Of a stretch of DNA of 64,000 nt, positions 42,134-54,647 are shown piece by piece (the first letter of the stretch is position 1; each line of letters opens with the position of its first letter). The stretch is taken from assembly GCA_032164295.1 (NCBI GenBank), contig JAJHTX010000009.1, positions 1,860,001 through 1,924,000 on the forward strand. Reading direction: 5' to 3'. This DNA is from Inonotus obliquus. Taxonomy: Eukaryota; Basidiomycota; Agaricomycetes; Hymenochaetales; Hymenochaetaceae. The position numbers and the translations under genes are program-made. The notes beneath the pieces are model-generated. The model searched no databases. It saw only the letters and a program-made list of their open reading frames with translations, and was not told the origin of the DNA.

Positions 42134-45100
42134 TACAGTAGATTATCTCATACGGAATAAGATGATATGAAATAAATCTCATATAGAATAGAATTTTCTG
42201 AGATTCTTAAGAGTTCAGTTTTATGTTCCAAAATATCCTGAAATTTTAGTATACCTCATGAAATAGAAATTTTCAAATTATTCCATATAAGATGTAGTTG
42301 ACAAGCATATTTTTGTGCTAAAAGCTACAGGATTATATAATTGCAACCTGTATATTGGTTGAAACGTGAGGCTGGCTGTCGTATGTACAATTATTTTATT
42401 CTCTACTATCATCTATGGACCAAGCCACACAAGTTTGCAAGCCTTGAGACTGACCAAAACCCTATCCACCTTGTCAACCTAAAGACAAGAATGCCCCTGC
42501 GACATCTGCCATATTACCACCAAAGCACAAAAAATGACTTTTCACCAATAATGATCGGGTTACTGTGATTGACTTCTGTAAATCACACCCAGATCTGAAA
42601 CAGGATAAGATTGTTACTTACTTTGCAAGTCGGCCTGAAGGTGCTCTGAAGTTTACTCAGAGTGCTTTATCAAAGCACCTAAGTACAAAGGGACAGGAGA
42701 ATGTAAGTCCCAAAGTATTAATTAATAATGAATGATACTTCAAAACTCATAATTTAAAAGCTTTAGCAGAAGATAGACTCTGGACAGGTTAACTTACTGA
42801 GTATGAAATGTGGTCGCATTGTAACTCAGCCAGATGTTGAGTTGACATGTATTATATGGTGTGGACATATGAAGAAGAAGGGTGAGACAGTAACAGGGCC
42901 AATGCTTGCTACGAAGCGAGCTAAGTTTGAAGAGTCAATGAGAGTCTCTGATACTGAGCAAATGAAAAGTCAAGGGTGGATCACACCATTCTGTAAAGCG
43001 TACATTATATTTTATTGATCTCTTCAACCGTTAGCTAACACAAAACTAGATACGGTCTTAGAGAATTTTGACAGCATGGTGAGGCTGTTTCTGTTAACAT
43101 AGAAGAGGTTGAAGAAGAATGCAAGTGTCTTACAGAACTTCTTTCAAAGTATAAAAAAAGCAATTAGTTTAACTTTGACAAAACAGGTCTATTTAGTTTG
43201 CAAGTGTATTGTATTATTTAAGATAGGTTAATAAACTTACACAGTTATACAGTATACCTTCTGACTAGGGTCTTGCAAAACAACAAATGGCTGGAAAAAA
43301 TTGCATCAATGCTAAGTTATGGATTACCATTGGTTTTGCATGCAATGCCGATGGAAGTGAGACCCTACCTCCATTCTACATTGGAAAGTATAAGAAACCA
43401 CATTGCTTTAGAAAGTTATCGCCAGTACAATGAGGATTCTAGTATCAAAACAATAGTACAGTATGGATGACAACAGAGCTGTTTCAAACGTACATCATCA
43501 TCATATTAATATATCTATGCTAATACATTATTATTAGATGGATCAAGATACAGGACCAATATTTTTGCTTACTAAATCAAAACATATATCTTCTTGTTGA
43601 TAACTTCTCCAGTCACGTCATTACGTACAAGCCTACAAACATACAAATTGAGTTTCTCACACCAAATATAACATCTTATATCTAATCTCTTGATGCTGGG
43701 ATTATTCGCTACTTTAAAGCACACTATCAACATGCTTTCTGTCTCTGTGCCATTGAGTTGGATAACACAGGTGAATTAGATATATACAAAATAAACTTAC
43801 TTGAAGTTTTGCTTCTTGCAGATGAAGCATGGCAGTCCATCACTTTAGAAACTCAATGCAATTGCTAGAACCATACTCACATTTAGGATACTCACAAGAG
43901 GTAAGCTAAATCTGTTGGTGTGCCTCTCATAACTGACAAAATACAGTGAGCCAGAAAAGAAGAGATCAGAAGGCGAAGTTGAGAAACAATCACCTCAGTC
44001 CAATAAAAAGGCATGGCAGATTATTCACAACTTTGCACAAAAAACAGATATGACCTTACCTCAGTGTGGAACTGAGCTCGAGCTACTTCTCAAGGAGAAG
44101 TATAGATCTGAAGACTGGAAATCTGCATTTGATACAGTTTTTACTGCTAAAAATGATGAGGTAGCAGCAGTCGAGTCTATTTAAAAACTTATAGAAAAGT
44201 ACATAAATGACCTGATAAAGCCTATTGAATCCAAAGTTTGTTATTTGCATCTACCTCCAAAAGGGTAAAAGGCTTACCTCATAAATTACAGGTAGAGAAG
44301 GCGCAGGCAGAACTAAGCTATTTGAAAGTACATCAGATCACGGAGCTTGAGAACTTACTTATTAAATGCATAAGTGATCTACGCAAATGCTTGTTTGGTA
44401 CTTCAAATTTTAACTGCTTGCATTTAAAATTATGGTGCAACCTATTAGGTCGGAACTGATGATGATTTGTTTGGTTATTCAAATTAGAAATTAACTTTTC
44501 TTTCTAACTGTTTAACCACTAATTCGCCATTGATAAAAAAGTATTTGTGGGCTTTGATTGTTCTGGTGAAATTAGATAAATCACTCCGCCACAGCGCTTT
44601 AGGTCCACCTCTGCTTTACAACTGGGTACATAGTGAGCCACTCACCATTGAGGAGCTTGTCAATCCTATCGAAGAGAAGGAAATTGGACAGACAGACTGT
44701 CAATTTCCAACAAGTGATGCTGAAATTATAACAGAAGTTTATCATCGAAATAGAGAGGATAATAGAAGTGCAAACAACAGTGACAAGATGGATGAGGGTG
44801 AGGACAAGGATGAGAACAACAATATACTCCCAGAGATATCTGCACAAGAGAGAACAAAACTATGCAAGCAGATAGAGCATCTTTGCTTAACTCACAGTGA
44901 TACAAAAGATGTCGGTGTACTTAAGTTACAGAGGCAAGCCAACGGATGCAAGGTTACCTGCAAAAGATGATTCTTGCTGCTCAAAAGCAGATCACCTTGG
45001 ACAGCTTCTTCTCTAAGCATATAGATATAAGTACGTAAGTACATACATTTTTGGTAAAAATAGTATGCGACATATGATTAGTGTATCTAGTCCATTCACT

Positions 45101-45555
45101 AATCAGGCTTGATGTGCAACTGTTGATCAGACACCATAGCCTTCAAGAAGTACAATTGAATGCACCTAGTGCACCTAGAACCAGTAAATCCCAACTCTTA
45201 TTATGCAACTTCTCCGAGACAACTTTCTCTTGCTATACAACCAGAAATTAGTCAAGCTATGTTAGGTATAGCATTTTGGGGCAGTTCTAAATGACAAGAA
45301 TATGTTAGTTTAGTTAGAATAATACCAAATATGAGTTTGGAGAATGTATATACCATTAACAGACATGGAGTAGATGATGGAATAAGAGGAAGGGATAGAG
45401 GTACGTCGACAGTGTTATCTTGCCCATATCTCTCATATATTTGTCATAAGGTCACACAAGGTTACACAGATGTGACTATTTGATACAGAATAATATCTTA
45501 TATGGAATGTGAAAACTCAGATTTTACATTATTCTGTATGAGATAATCTACTGTA
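42134..45555 (+). mobile_element. pogo/Fot-like DNA transposon, 3.4 kb
   Basis: Terminal inverted repeats of about 27 bp with one mismatch: left TACAGTAGATTATCTCATAC at 42134, right reversed copy ending at 45555. Both sit on TA. It holds a decayed + strand CENP-B/Tc5-type transposase (42500-44970). The right flank is a copia fragment, so it inserted into or beside that element. Confidence 0.75.
42480..44970 (+). pseudogene. pogo/Fot-like transposase (HTH_Tnp_Tc5 + DDE_1)
   Basis: Blocks in order: VTVIDFCKSHPDLKQDKIVT and LKFTQSALSKHLSTKGQEN (first DNA-binding HTH, 42555-42700); an intron with GTAAGT..TTTAG; IVTQPDVELTCIIWCGHMKK and GETVTGPMLATKRAKFEES (CENP-B-type HTH, 42815-42950); VNIEEVEEECKCLTELLSKY; FNFDKTGLFSL (first catalytic Asp, about 43175); a decayed middle; LLVDNFSSHVITYKPTNIQI (second Asp, about 43600) and LDAGIIRYFKAHYQHAFCL (third Asp). 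The C-terminal part (44530-44970) is acidic. Several stops mean it is inactive. The intact family protein cuts TIR ends and inserts at TA. Confidence 0.75.
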
Positions 45556-45558
45556 TAC

Positions 45559-46020
45559 AGGTTAGAGTGAACAAGTTGAAGTGGAGCAGTTGCTCTATGA
45601 GATGCAAGTCTGAAGACATTAACTTTATGCTACTTGCCTGCAATACATAGCTCACAGATATGATCTGGAGCAGTTGTGGACTTGATCACTATTTTCTTCA
45701 CTATCTGCTCCTTGTGCAACAGCTTCACATCACTGTGGTTAAGATGTGCAAACCTCCTGCACCAGAGGGTAAAGTCAAGTGGACATATGCTTGTGAATGC
45801 AGAGTATGTATACATTGACATAATATGCTTATTGAGTGTTGCAACATTGTTGAAAGCAATGGTTGCAGTGAAGAGAGGTGTGTTTTATATAATTTAGTTT
45901 TAGTGAAGTACAGGACTGAGAGAAGGTTAGTTTTGAGATCTGGAACATGGAGTACACAATAGAATTCAAGCAACTGTCTAGGTTTTTCACCTAGTGAAGG
46001 TTGGAAGCACATTGTTTCTA
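45559..46020 (-). pseudogene. Ty1/copia fragment (GAG-pre-integrase region), diverged
   Basis: Minus strand reads FTLWCRRFAHLNHSDVKLLH and TTAPDHICELCIAGK, the GAG-pre-integrase histidine/cysteine domain. It parallels 50590-51080 with clear divergence. It is cut at the left by the pogo-like element. A leftover of a second, older copia copy. Confidence 0.7.
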
Positions 46021-46039
46021 TACTAACTGAATAAATAAT

Positions 46040-47040
46040 TGTTGGAATTATGATCCTAACATATTCTTCTTATTTATTAACACATATGCACACATGTGCA
46101 TATTAGGTTTATTTGTGTTTTATTTTGTTTCTCCTTTATTTTTGTAGTGTGATGACTTTTAGTCACATTCTGATTATGTAATCTAGCCCTCGAAGCGGTC
46201 TGATGCAGTGGATGACACTTTTCACATCATGTGCTCATCTATTGCATACAGACAAGTAGTTACATCTTAATACACCTACATCTTGTGCTCATCCACTGCA
46301 AATAGTGTGTTTAGATTGCTGCTGCTTACAGGTTATGAGCCTTGTGCTCTGAGTCACACACATATACTGTTGCTTCTGGGTGGAAATCAGTTCACACCAA
46401 GTTTTAGGTTTATTGAATTACTTCTGGCTTCTGAAAATAACTTCTAGCTAGGCTTTTCTGGTGCATTTTTGAGCTGTGATGCTGAGAATTGTTTTCTGGC
46501 CCCTCCAGACATCTCTGCAGCTTCCCGAGCTCTTATTAGCCTCAAATCTCTGAATTGTAATATCTTCACAACCAGCTATCTGATCCTGCTCAAATTTCAC
46601 ACACATACCTGCTCCAAGTCATTTACTATCGTGCAAAAGAGTGTCCCGATCGGCTTTGATTTCATTGAGTTACAGTAAGTTTTGTGTTCTGCGTGCATTT
46701 TTGCCTATTGCAGTCGAACCACCGATCTGATCAACATCCCACTTAGTACACTGACTCATGTCTCTGCATCTGATGTGCATACCAGCTCTTGCATCATTCC
46801 ATCTATCTGTTCTGTCACTATATCAATTTTCATCATTTGTCACTGTTTTTTGCAGTTAGAGTGTAGCCTTTGCATCTAACTGTTGTTGGATCAGGGAATC
46901 CTACAGACTCTGAAGCTTGCCTGCCCAGCCTTAGTTTGCTGGTGCTTAGAGCCTCTCTGAGTCAGTGGTGCCTGTAGGGACTTAGCAGTCCAATAGACTA
47001 GCACTATCTTGCAGTGAACCTGTATATTCTTCACAATACA
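46040..47040 (+). repeat. Ty1/copia LTR, + orientation (1,001 bp)
   Basis: Starts TGTTGGAATTATGATCC, ends TCTTCACAATACA. The reverse copy is at 52157-53062. It is joined directly to an internal integrase fragment instead of a primer binding site and gag. Confidence 0.75.
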
Positions 47041-47478
47041 GGGTGCAGTGGCGCATTTATGCATGTGCACAACTGCTCTCCCACCTCAGCTGTAGATGAC
47101 AAGACCCCCTATAAGGCCTGGTTCAAGTATAAACCAGATGTGTCTCATTTGAGAGTGTTTGGGTGCACCTCCTATGTGCATGTGAAGAAGGACCAGAGAA
47201 GGCCATTGCACTCTCACACTCAGAAGTGTGTCTTTCTTGGTTATCCTTCTAACCACAAGGGCTGGCTATTCTAGAATCCACTCACTAGGAAGGAGATCAT
47301 CAGTGACTCTGCTCAGTTTGATGAGAGAGTGTTTCCTGGTACATCTAGAACCCCTGTTGACTTGAGAGTGCAACTCACTCCTGAGGCAAAAGACCTGCCA
47401 GAACAGAGGGGAGTAGATGATGAGTTGGATGTCCTGCCACCTCTTTGCCAACTGCACCTGATCCACCTGCACCTGCGG
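47041..47478 (+). pseudogene. Ty1/copia integrase fragment, + orientation
   Basis: Reads AFMHVHNCSPTSAVDDKTPY, LRVFGCTSYVHVKKDQRRPL and CVFLGYPSNHKGW, the copia integrase C-terminal region. It is an almost perfect inverted copy of about 49840-50277. It starts within GGGTGCAGTGG right after the LTR and ends at 47478 against a reverse LTR fragment. Both joins are rearrangement points. Confidence 0.75.
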
Positions 47479-47735
47479 TAAGCAGCAGCAATCTAAACAC
47501 ACTGTATGTAGTAGATGAGCACAAGATGTAGGTGTATTAAGATGTAACTACTTGTCTGTATGCAATGGATGAGCACATGCTTGGAGGGCTAGATTACATA
47601 ATCAGAATGTGACCAAAAGTCATCACACTACAGAAATAAAGGAGAAACAAAATAAAACACAAATAAACCTAATATGCTCATGTGTGCATATGTGTTAATA
47701 AATAAGAAGAATGTGTTAGGATCACAATTCCAACA
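47479..47735 (-). repeat. 3' LTR fragment of the minus-strand copia element
   Basis: Reverse strand starts TGTTGGAATTGTGATCC at 47735. Its polypurine tract (ATCAGGGGGAA, reversed) occupies 47736-47746. Only about 257 bp remain before the inverted integrase fragment. Confidence 0.7.
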
Positions 47736-47762
47736 TTCCCCCTGATCTGACACATCTATCAA

Positions 47763-50700
47763 CTATAAAAGTCCAAGGAGTCCAATCATCTGCTGCACCT
47801 TAACACATCCTAAGGCCTTGGTAAGAATGTCTGCAGGCATAGTTTTTATTAGCATATAGTCCACTTTAATATGACCAGCCTCAACAACACCTCTAAGCTA
47901 ATAGAACCTCAGGTCCTGATGCTTCATCCTCCCATGGTGCTCTGGATTCTGGGCAACAGACAGGGCAGACTGGTTACCCATCCACAAGGAGGAGGGTGCA
48001 TCAAAGCTATACCCAAACTCTGTGAACAGATTTATTAGCCACATAATCTCCTGACTTGCACTGACTGCAGCAATGTATTCTGCTTCAGTAGTGAACAGAG
48101 TCACAAAAGGCTGTAACTTGCTAGCCCAGCTGATTGCACCAGTTCCCATCTTGATCACCATCCTACTAGTGGATCTCTTATTGTCCTTATTGCTACCAGA
48201 GTCTGCATCACAGTAGGTAGGTAGTGAACAGCTCGGAGGAGGAGGGATCTGAAGCATAGGTAAGCTTGTAGTCCTTTGTCCCTTGCAGATATCTGCACAG
48301 ATGCTTTGCAGCTTTCCAGTGTACAACACCAGGACTCCAGGAGAACCTTGTCAGAACCTCCACAGCATAAGCAATGTCTGGCCTAGTGGCCACAGCCAGA
48401 TACATGAGTGCACCCACCAGCTGCTTGTATGGTACAGTCTGCATGTAGGCTGTCTCCTGCTCTGTCTGAGGAGCATTGCCTTGCTGAGCTTATGATGCTC
48501 ATCAATGGGGGTCTTCACAGGACTGCAGTCGGATATCCCAAATCTCTCAAGCACATCCACAATGCACTGTCTCTGTGAGAGGAATAAGGAATGCTTGCTT
48601 CTGTCTCTCTCAATGTGCAAACCAAGTAGGAGAGATGTAGGGCCCAGATCATGCAGTTTGAAGTTTTTGGCCAGCTCACATCTCACAAACTGGTACTGCT
48701 GCTTTGACTTTGCAGCAATAGTCATACTATCAACATAGACAGGAATGATGATTCTAACATCCTCCTTCCTGTAGACCCATATGCTGTAGTCACAGTGCAC
48801 CAGTGTGAAGCTCATGTCCTGCAGAACAGTGTCAAGCTTTTTGTGTCACTGTCTGCCAACTTGCTTCAGTCCATAGATAGACTTGACAAGCTTGAGGACA
48901 TAGCCAGGGCCAAAGTACTCTAGGTCCTCAAGTGCAGCAAGTGCAAGGATGGCTCTTAATGCTGCTCACTTGGGAGAACTCCAATCTAGGATGCTGAAAG
49001 TAGCCCTTTGCAACCAGTCTGGCCTTATATCTGTCCACTGACCCATATGCCTTTCTCTTCAGCTTGAACATCCATCTGCAGCCAATTGGCTTTCTGCTAG
49101 CAGGAAGTCTCACAGGCTGAAATGTGCCATTCTCAATGACTGACAAACTCCTGCATTGCAACTTCTTCCCAGAGATGTGCATCAGGTCTGCCTTTGATGT
49201 CCTTCCACTAGTATGGCTCAGATCTATACTGCTGTTTGGCTTGTGCAGAGAACACCTGCTCAAACTTGTTGGTAGATTGGAAGACATAGTCAAGGGCATC
49301 CTCAAATGGAATGTACACATTGTCCAGGCCTGTATTGGCTCCAAAGTCCATTAGGGCAGAGAACATGAGTGCTTCAGCTTGCAGCTCCTCCTCAGACATC
49401 ACATCCAGTTCATCAGAAGAATTACTGTCCATGTGCACATCTTCATCTGGCTGATGCACCACCTTAGGTTCTGGCTCTGGAGTTGACACTGGCTGTGTAA
49501 CTGGCACAGATGGTCTAGGTAGTCTCCTCCCAGGATAGTGCATGAGAGGATTGATGTACCTGTCCCAATCACCAGTGAATGGTCTTGGTTTGGGTCTCCA
49601 GTTAGGGACAGGCCAAGGTTTGGGTTGAGGAGCAGTTCTGGCTCTCTTCTCAGGTGATGGTGAATCAGACTGTAAATGACTCTGTGTGGAACTTGAAGGT
49701 GCAGGTGCATTGTGAGGCTGTTGAGTGTGCTCAGTAGGCTGTGGTCTGGTGGATGGTGAAGGTGATTGTGCAGCAGGTGGTGGAGAAGGTGAATGTGAAG
49801 GAGATGGGAGTGCAGGTGCAGTTAGAACAGGTGCAGTTAGAACAGGTGCAGTTGGCAAAGAGGTGGCAGGACATCCAACTCATCATCTACTCCCCTCTGT
49901 TCTGGCAGGTCTTTTGCCTCAGGAGTGAGTTGCACTCTCAAGTCAACAGGGGTTCTAGATGTACCAGGAAACACTCTCTCATCAAACTGAGCAGAGTCAC
50001 TGATGATCTCCTTCCTAGTGAGTGGATTCTAGAATAGCCAGCCCTTGTGGTTAGAAGGATAACCAAGAAAGACACACTTCTGAGTGTGAGAGTGCAATGG
50101 CCTTCTCTGGTCCTTCTTCACATGCACATAGGAGGTGCACCCAAACACTCTCAAATGAGACACATCTGGTTTATACTTGAACCAGGCCTTATAGGGGGTC
50201 TTGTCATCTACAGCTGAGGTGGGAGAGCAGTTGTGCACATGCATAAATGCTGCCACTGCATCCCACCAGAAGCTGGGAGGCAGACATGCCTCATTGAGCA
50301 TTGTGGTGATTCCCTCTGATGGTGTGCTGTCTGTGACTGCCTGCTCTATGGCAGAACTGCTCCCACTCTGTGGACATGTACTCTCCTCCCTTGTCATCTC
50401 TAGTGGCTTCAATCTTTGCACCAAGCTAATTCTCAGCAAATGCCTTACATTGCTTGAATGCAGCAAATGTATCACTCTTCTTCCTGAGTAGAAGAACAGT
50501 TCAAAAGTGGCTGGAGTCATCAATGGAGGTAATCCAGTACTTGTAATTGTGTCTGGATTGGACAGGTAGTGGACCATGGAGGTCAGAGTGAACCATGGAG
50601 GTCAGAGTGAACCAGCTGGAGTGGGGCAGTTGCTCTGTCAGATGCAAGTCTGGAGACATTGGCCCTGTGCTGCTTGCCTGCAATACATAGATCACAGATG

Positions 50701-51264
50701 TGATCTGGAGCAGTTGTGGACTTGATCACCATTCCCTTCACCATCTGCTCCTTGTGCAACAGCTTCACATCACTGTGGTTGAGATGTGCAAACCTCCTGT
50801 ACCACAGGGTAAAGTCAAGTGGACATGTGCTTGTGAATGTAGTGAATGCACACATTGGCACAATATGCCCATTGAGTGTTGCAGCATTGTTAGAAGCAGT
50901 GATTGTAGTGAAGAGGAATTTATTGTGTTGTTTGAAGAAAATCTGATTGTGGAGAATGGTAGCAACATAGGATTTGGTTCTGGTTAAGTACAAGACTGAG
51001 AGAAGGTTGTTTCTGAGATTTGGAACATGGTGTACATGATAGAATTCAAGCAACTGTCCAGGTTTTCCACCTAGTGAAGGTTAGAAGCATCCAGTCAGAT
51101 CCAGCATCAGAGATGAGTGGTGAGTGGGGATTGGTGTACTCTTGAGTACTTGCATTGCCAGCAAATTCAGCAGACTGAGCAGCATCAGAGTCTTCCTCCT
51201 GAGCAACATTAGCCTTCTGCTTCTGTCTCTTCTTGCCCTTCTTGTTCTTGATCTCTGCCCTCAC
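47763..51264 (-). pseudogene. Ty1/copia pol (protease, integrase, RT, RNase H), decayed
   Basis: Copia order on the minus strand. Protease remnant DAGSDWMLLT (about 51100); GAG-pre-integrase FTLWYRRFAHLNHSDVKLLH (50830); integrase (50577-50029, FGCTSYVHVKKDQRRPLHSH); a Pro/Ser-rich linker (49858-49700); RT N-terminal part GCRWMFKLKRKAYGSVDRYK (49080); RT active site PVYVDSMTIA near 48730, where the second catalytic Asp is Ser; LLLGLHIERDRSKHSLFLSQ; RNase H AISWASKLQPFVTLFTTEAE and RMKHQDLRFY. An in-frame TAG at 47898 interrupts the natural tail, which otherwise ends at 47763 (DILTKALG motif). Several other stops and frameshifts. Inactive. Confidence 0.8.
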
Positions 51265-51284
51265 TGCCTTGCTTGCATTCTACT

Positions 51285-52003
51285 TCTTGAAGCAGGTTGT
51301 CTCTGCATGTCCCTTAATGCCACAGAACTCACAAGTGATATCTTTGGAGTGTTTGTGAGCTGAGGTGGAGATGTGCATTACAACAGCCTGTGGTTTCACA
51401 CCCCTCCTGTTGTCATTTTCAAGAATAAAGGATGACTTTAAGTGCCTCCCAGCCAAAGTCAGGCTTGAGAAGGACAGCAGATCTGAAGGAAGAGAACTTC
51501 TCAGTCAGAGAACAACACAGAACAGCACATGCAAGCTCTTTCTCAAACTTCGCCAAAGTGAGGTCTGCTTTGCGAGTGTTCCTAACATCATGCAATGTCC
51601 TTTCAACTCTGGAGGTGAGCTGCTTAAGTGACTCATTCTCTTTCTTCTGAATGGACAGGAAGGAGTGGTAGGCCAGAAAGTGTGCAGTGGGATTGTCCTA
51701 CTCATGCAACTTCTTAAGTGCACTTCACATCTTGACAGAGTCTGAGATGTTCTCCCTAACAAGGATCTGCATGCTCTGGTCTACGTTCTGATAGATGAGA
51801 CCAGCTGCACACTCAGCCTTCATCTGCCATGTAGCTAGTTCAGGCCTGTTCTTCTCATCAGGTTGCTTCTCTTAACTGCTCACAAGCTACCATAGCATCT
51901 CGGTCTGCAGGAGGGCCTGCATATCAAACTTCCAAGTTACATAGTTGAGTGTGTCCAGCTTTGCAAATGCTGATTGTGAGTCAGCACCTGCAGGGTCGGA
52001 CAT
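51285..52003 (-). pseudogene. Ty1/copia gag, decayed
   Basis: Start ATG at 52003 (MSDPAGADSQSAFAKLDTLN then YVTWKFDMQALL), typical of copia gag openings. Later LTSRVERTLHDVRNTRKADL, and a CX2CX4HX4C knuckle CEFCGIKGHAETTC near 51330-51290, followed by a TAG. Stops break the middle. It lies directly downstream of the minus-strand 5' LTR and leader. Confidence 0.7.
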
Positions 52004-52156
52004 GATGCTTGGTAGAGAGGTAATTGGTGTGTGCAAGAGCTAGTGTGCAAAGCAGGAATACGATTGAATAAGAGGGAGGTGAGATATGAGCAAAATTGAA
52101 GTAGGGATAGATTGGCCACTCATTCAAATATAGTTAGTGGTAGCTACGGAGCACCC

Positions 52157-53062
52157 TGTATTGTGAAGAATATACAGGTTCACTGCAAGATAGTGCTAGT
52201 CTATTGGACTGCTAAGTCCCTACAGGCACCACTGACTCAGAGAGGCTCTAAGCACCAGCAAACTAAGGCTGGGCAGGCAAGCTTCAGAGTCTGTAGGATT
52301 CCCTGATCCAACAACAGTTAGATGCAAAGGCTACACTCTAACTGCAAAAAACAGTGACAAATGATGAAAATTGATATAGTGACAGAACAGATAGATGGAA
52401 TGATGCAAGAGCTGGTATGCACATCAGATGCAGAGACATGAGTCAGTGTACTAAGTGGGATGTTGATCAGATCGGTGGTTCGACTGCAATAGGCAAAAAT
52501 GCACGCAGAACACAAAACTTACTGTAACTCAATGAAATCAAAGCCGATCGGGACACTCTTTTGCACGATAGTAAATGACTTGGAGCAGGTATGTGTGTGA
52601 AATTTGAGCAGGATCAGATAGCTGGTTGTGAAGATATTACAATTCAGAGATTTGAGGCTAATAAGAGCTCGGGAAGCTGCAGAGATGTCTGGAGGGGCCA
52701 GAAAACAATTCTCAGCATCACAGCTCAAAAATGCACCAGAAAAGCCTAGCTAGAAGTTATTTTCAGAAGCCAGAAGTAATTCAATAAACCTAAAACTTGG
52801 TGTGAACTGATTCCCACCCAGAAGCAACAGTATATGTGTGTGACTCAGAGCACAAGGCTCATAACCTGTAAGCAGCAGCAATCTAAACATACTATATGCA
52901 GTGGATGAGCACAAGATGTAGGGAGTGTCATTCACTGCATCAGGCCACTTTAAGTACTAGATTATATAATTAGAATGTAATTAGAAGTTATTACATTACA
53001 GAAATAAAAAAGAAACAAATAAAACAAAAATAACTATAAGATGCACAAGTGTACATATGTGT
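52157..53062 (-). repeat. 5' LTR of the minus-strand copia element, truncated
   Basis: Reverse copy of 46040-47040. Its internal-side end is at 52157 and about 36 bases of the outer end are missing at 53062, where another repeat (TTACAACTATTTGC) begins. The leader and primer binding region lie at 52100-52156. Confidence 0.75.
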
Positions 53063-53689
53063 TACAACTATTTGCAAAAACATTTGCAGTCAGGCCCTTG
53101 CATGCTTTTTTTAACATAAGTCAAACTCTCAGAGGTCAAAAACAGACTAATTGGCTAATTTCTCAGTTAATACTGTATATAAAAAAGCTAATCTAAATGC
53201 ATAAAAAATATACTCAAAAATATACTTCTAACAGTGTAAAGATGTCTCAGAAATGTGATATGCATGTAATAAAACAAGAAACACAATTGCATCAAGTATG
53301 TATCTCACATCCTTCTTCAGAGAATGTAAAGCTATAACTCACTGAATATTATATGCAAAGATATAATACAATCGCATAAAACATCTTCTCAAAAATGTGC
53401 TTCTACACATATAATAATGTCTGAGAAATATAGTGTGTATGTAGTAGAACAGAAAAGACAACCTCATCAAGTTGGTACCTCATCTCCTCTCTCAGGCAGT
53501 GTAAGAATCATAGCTCATGAAATACTTCATTTGAATTTGAAAATCTGATTCAAGTGCATAAACTCAGGTCAGCTATGTTTACAACTATATTCAGCATCTT
53601 ATAGCTCAATGTTGCATCCTTAATAATAGAACAGGGTAGTCAATTGTTATGTATACTTGCAGAATCTCCTTTCCCAGAATTTTAACTAC

Positions 53690-54488
53690 TACAGTCATTC
53701 ACGCGTCCTTTAAACACCTATTCAATCCTTCAAAATAACACCCATCACACAATTGTTTTTCTCACTTTAAGTACATGTATGTATAGCTCCCAGCAGGATA
53801 CACCTTGTGTAATTTTTTGGTGGCGAAAAATTGAGTGAAAAAATAAATATGAGAATGTGAATAAATGGGGTCCCTGTCACGCAAAACCAACTCCTTTGAA
53901 CACTTGTGACACTTTGTCACACTAGCTTGAATACTGCCTTCCCACTTCTCCCTTATCCTAGATATACAATCTGCCATTTTTATACTTGTTACTAATGTCC
54001 TATGTATCATTTTTTATGTGTAGATGGAGGGAAGTGTAGCCTTCATTGCTACAACAAGTGACATTATGCACATGCTAATACAAATTATGTAATTGCGTCG
54101 ATCACTCGATTTGTCACATTTTCTTGAGGTTTTTCACTTGTCTGCTTGATATAAATGTAACTCCTGCTTCAAATCTTGTGAAATTTGTCCAGGGCATTCC
54201 TAGTACAGTGTACAAGCTATATCATAAGTTGATCCATGATTCTATAGGAAATAATTGGTGCAGAAAAACTTGCCCTCTGCATGAATGTCAGAATTTGCTC
54301 ATTTTTCGAGGTAAATAGCTATCAGAGAAAGAACCACTTGATGGATTTTTCTCAAAATTTGCACATATATTAATATATATTCTGTGAGCGTGTGTACCAA
54401 TTTTCGAGGAGATAGAGCAAGAATTGAGCGAAAAATAGCTTGTGTTCAAAGGAACGGGGTATGTTTAAAGGATGCGTGAATGACTGTA
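53690..54488. mobile_element. nested 0.8-kb TIR element (MITE-like)
   Basis: Left TACAGTCATTCACGCGTCCT and right reversed TACAGTCATTCACGCATCCT, both running into TTAAACA, on a duplicated TA. The undisturbed inverted arm (near 56775-56790) reads straight across the insertion point, which proves the insertion. Interior shows no transposase. Related in its ends to 29349-30010. Confidence 0.75.
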
Positions 54489-54647
54489 TATCTCATGTAA
54501 TTCAATACGAAAAATTATGATTCATTTTACTAAATTACAGAGAAATATAGAATAATTCAGACACATGATTTTTTTTATTTTCAGCCTCTTCAGTACCTCA
54601 GAACACAAAATTGTATCTCACTCAATTCTTGATCGTTTTGTGTTATC

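Noticed and set aside
49208..49858. Separate Pro/Ser-rich gene
   Set aside because: It is the linker between integrase and reverse transcriptase of the copia element, in order and orientation.
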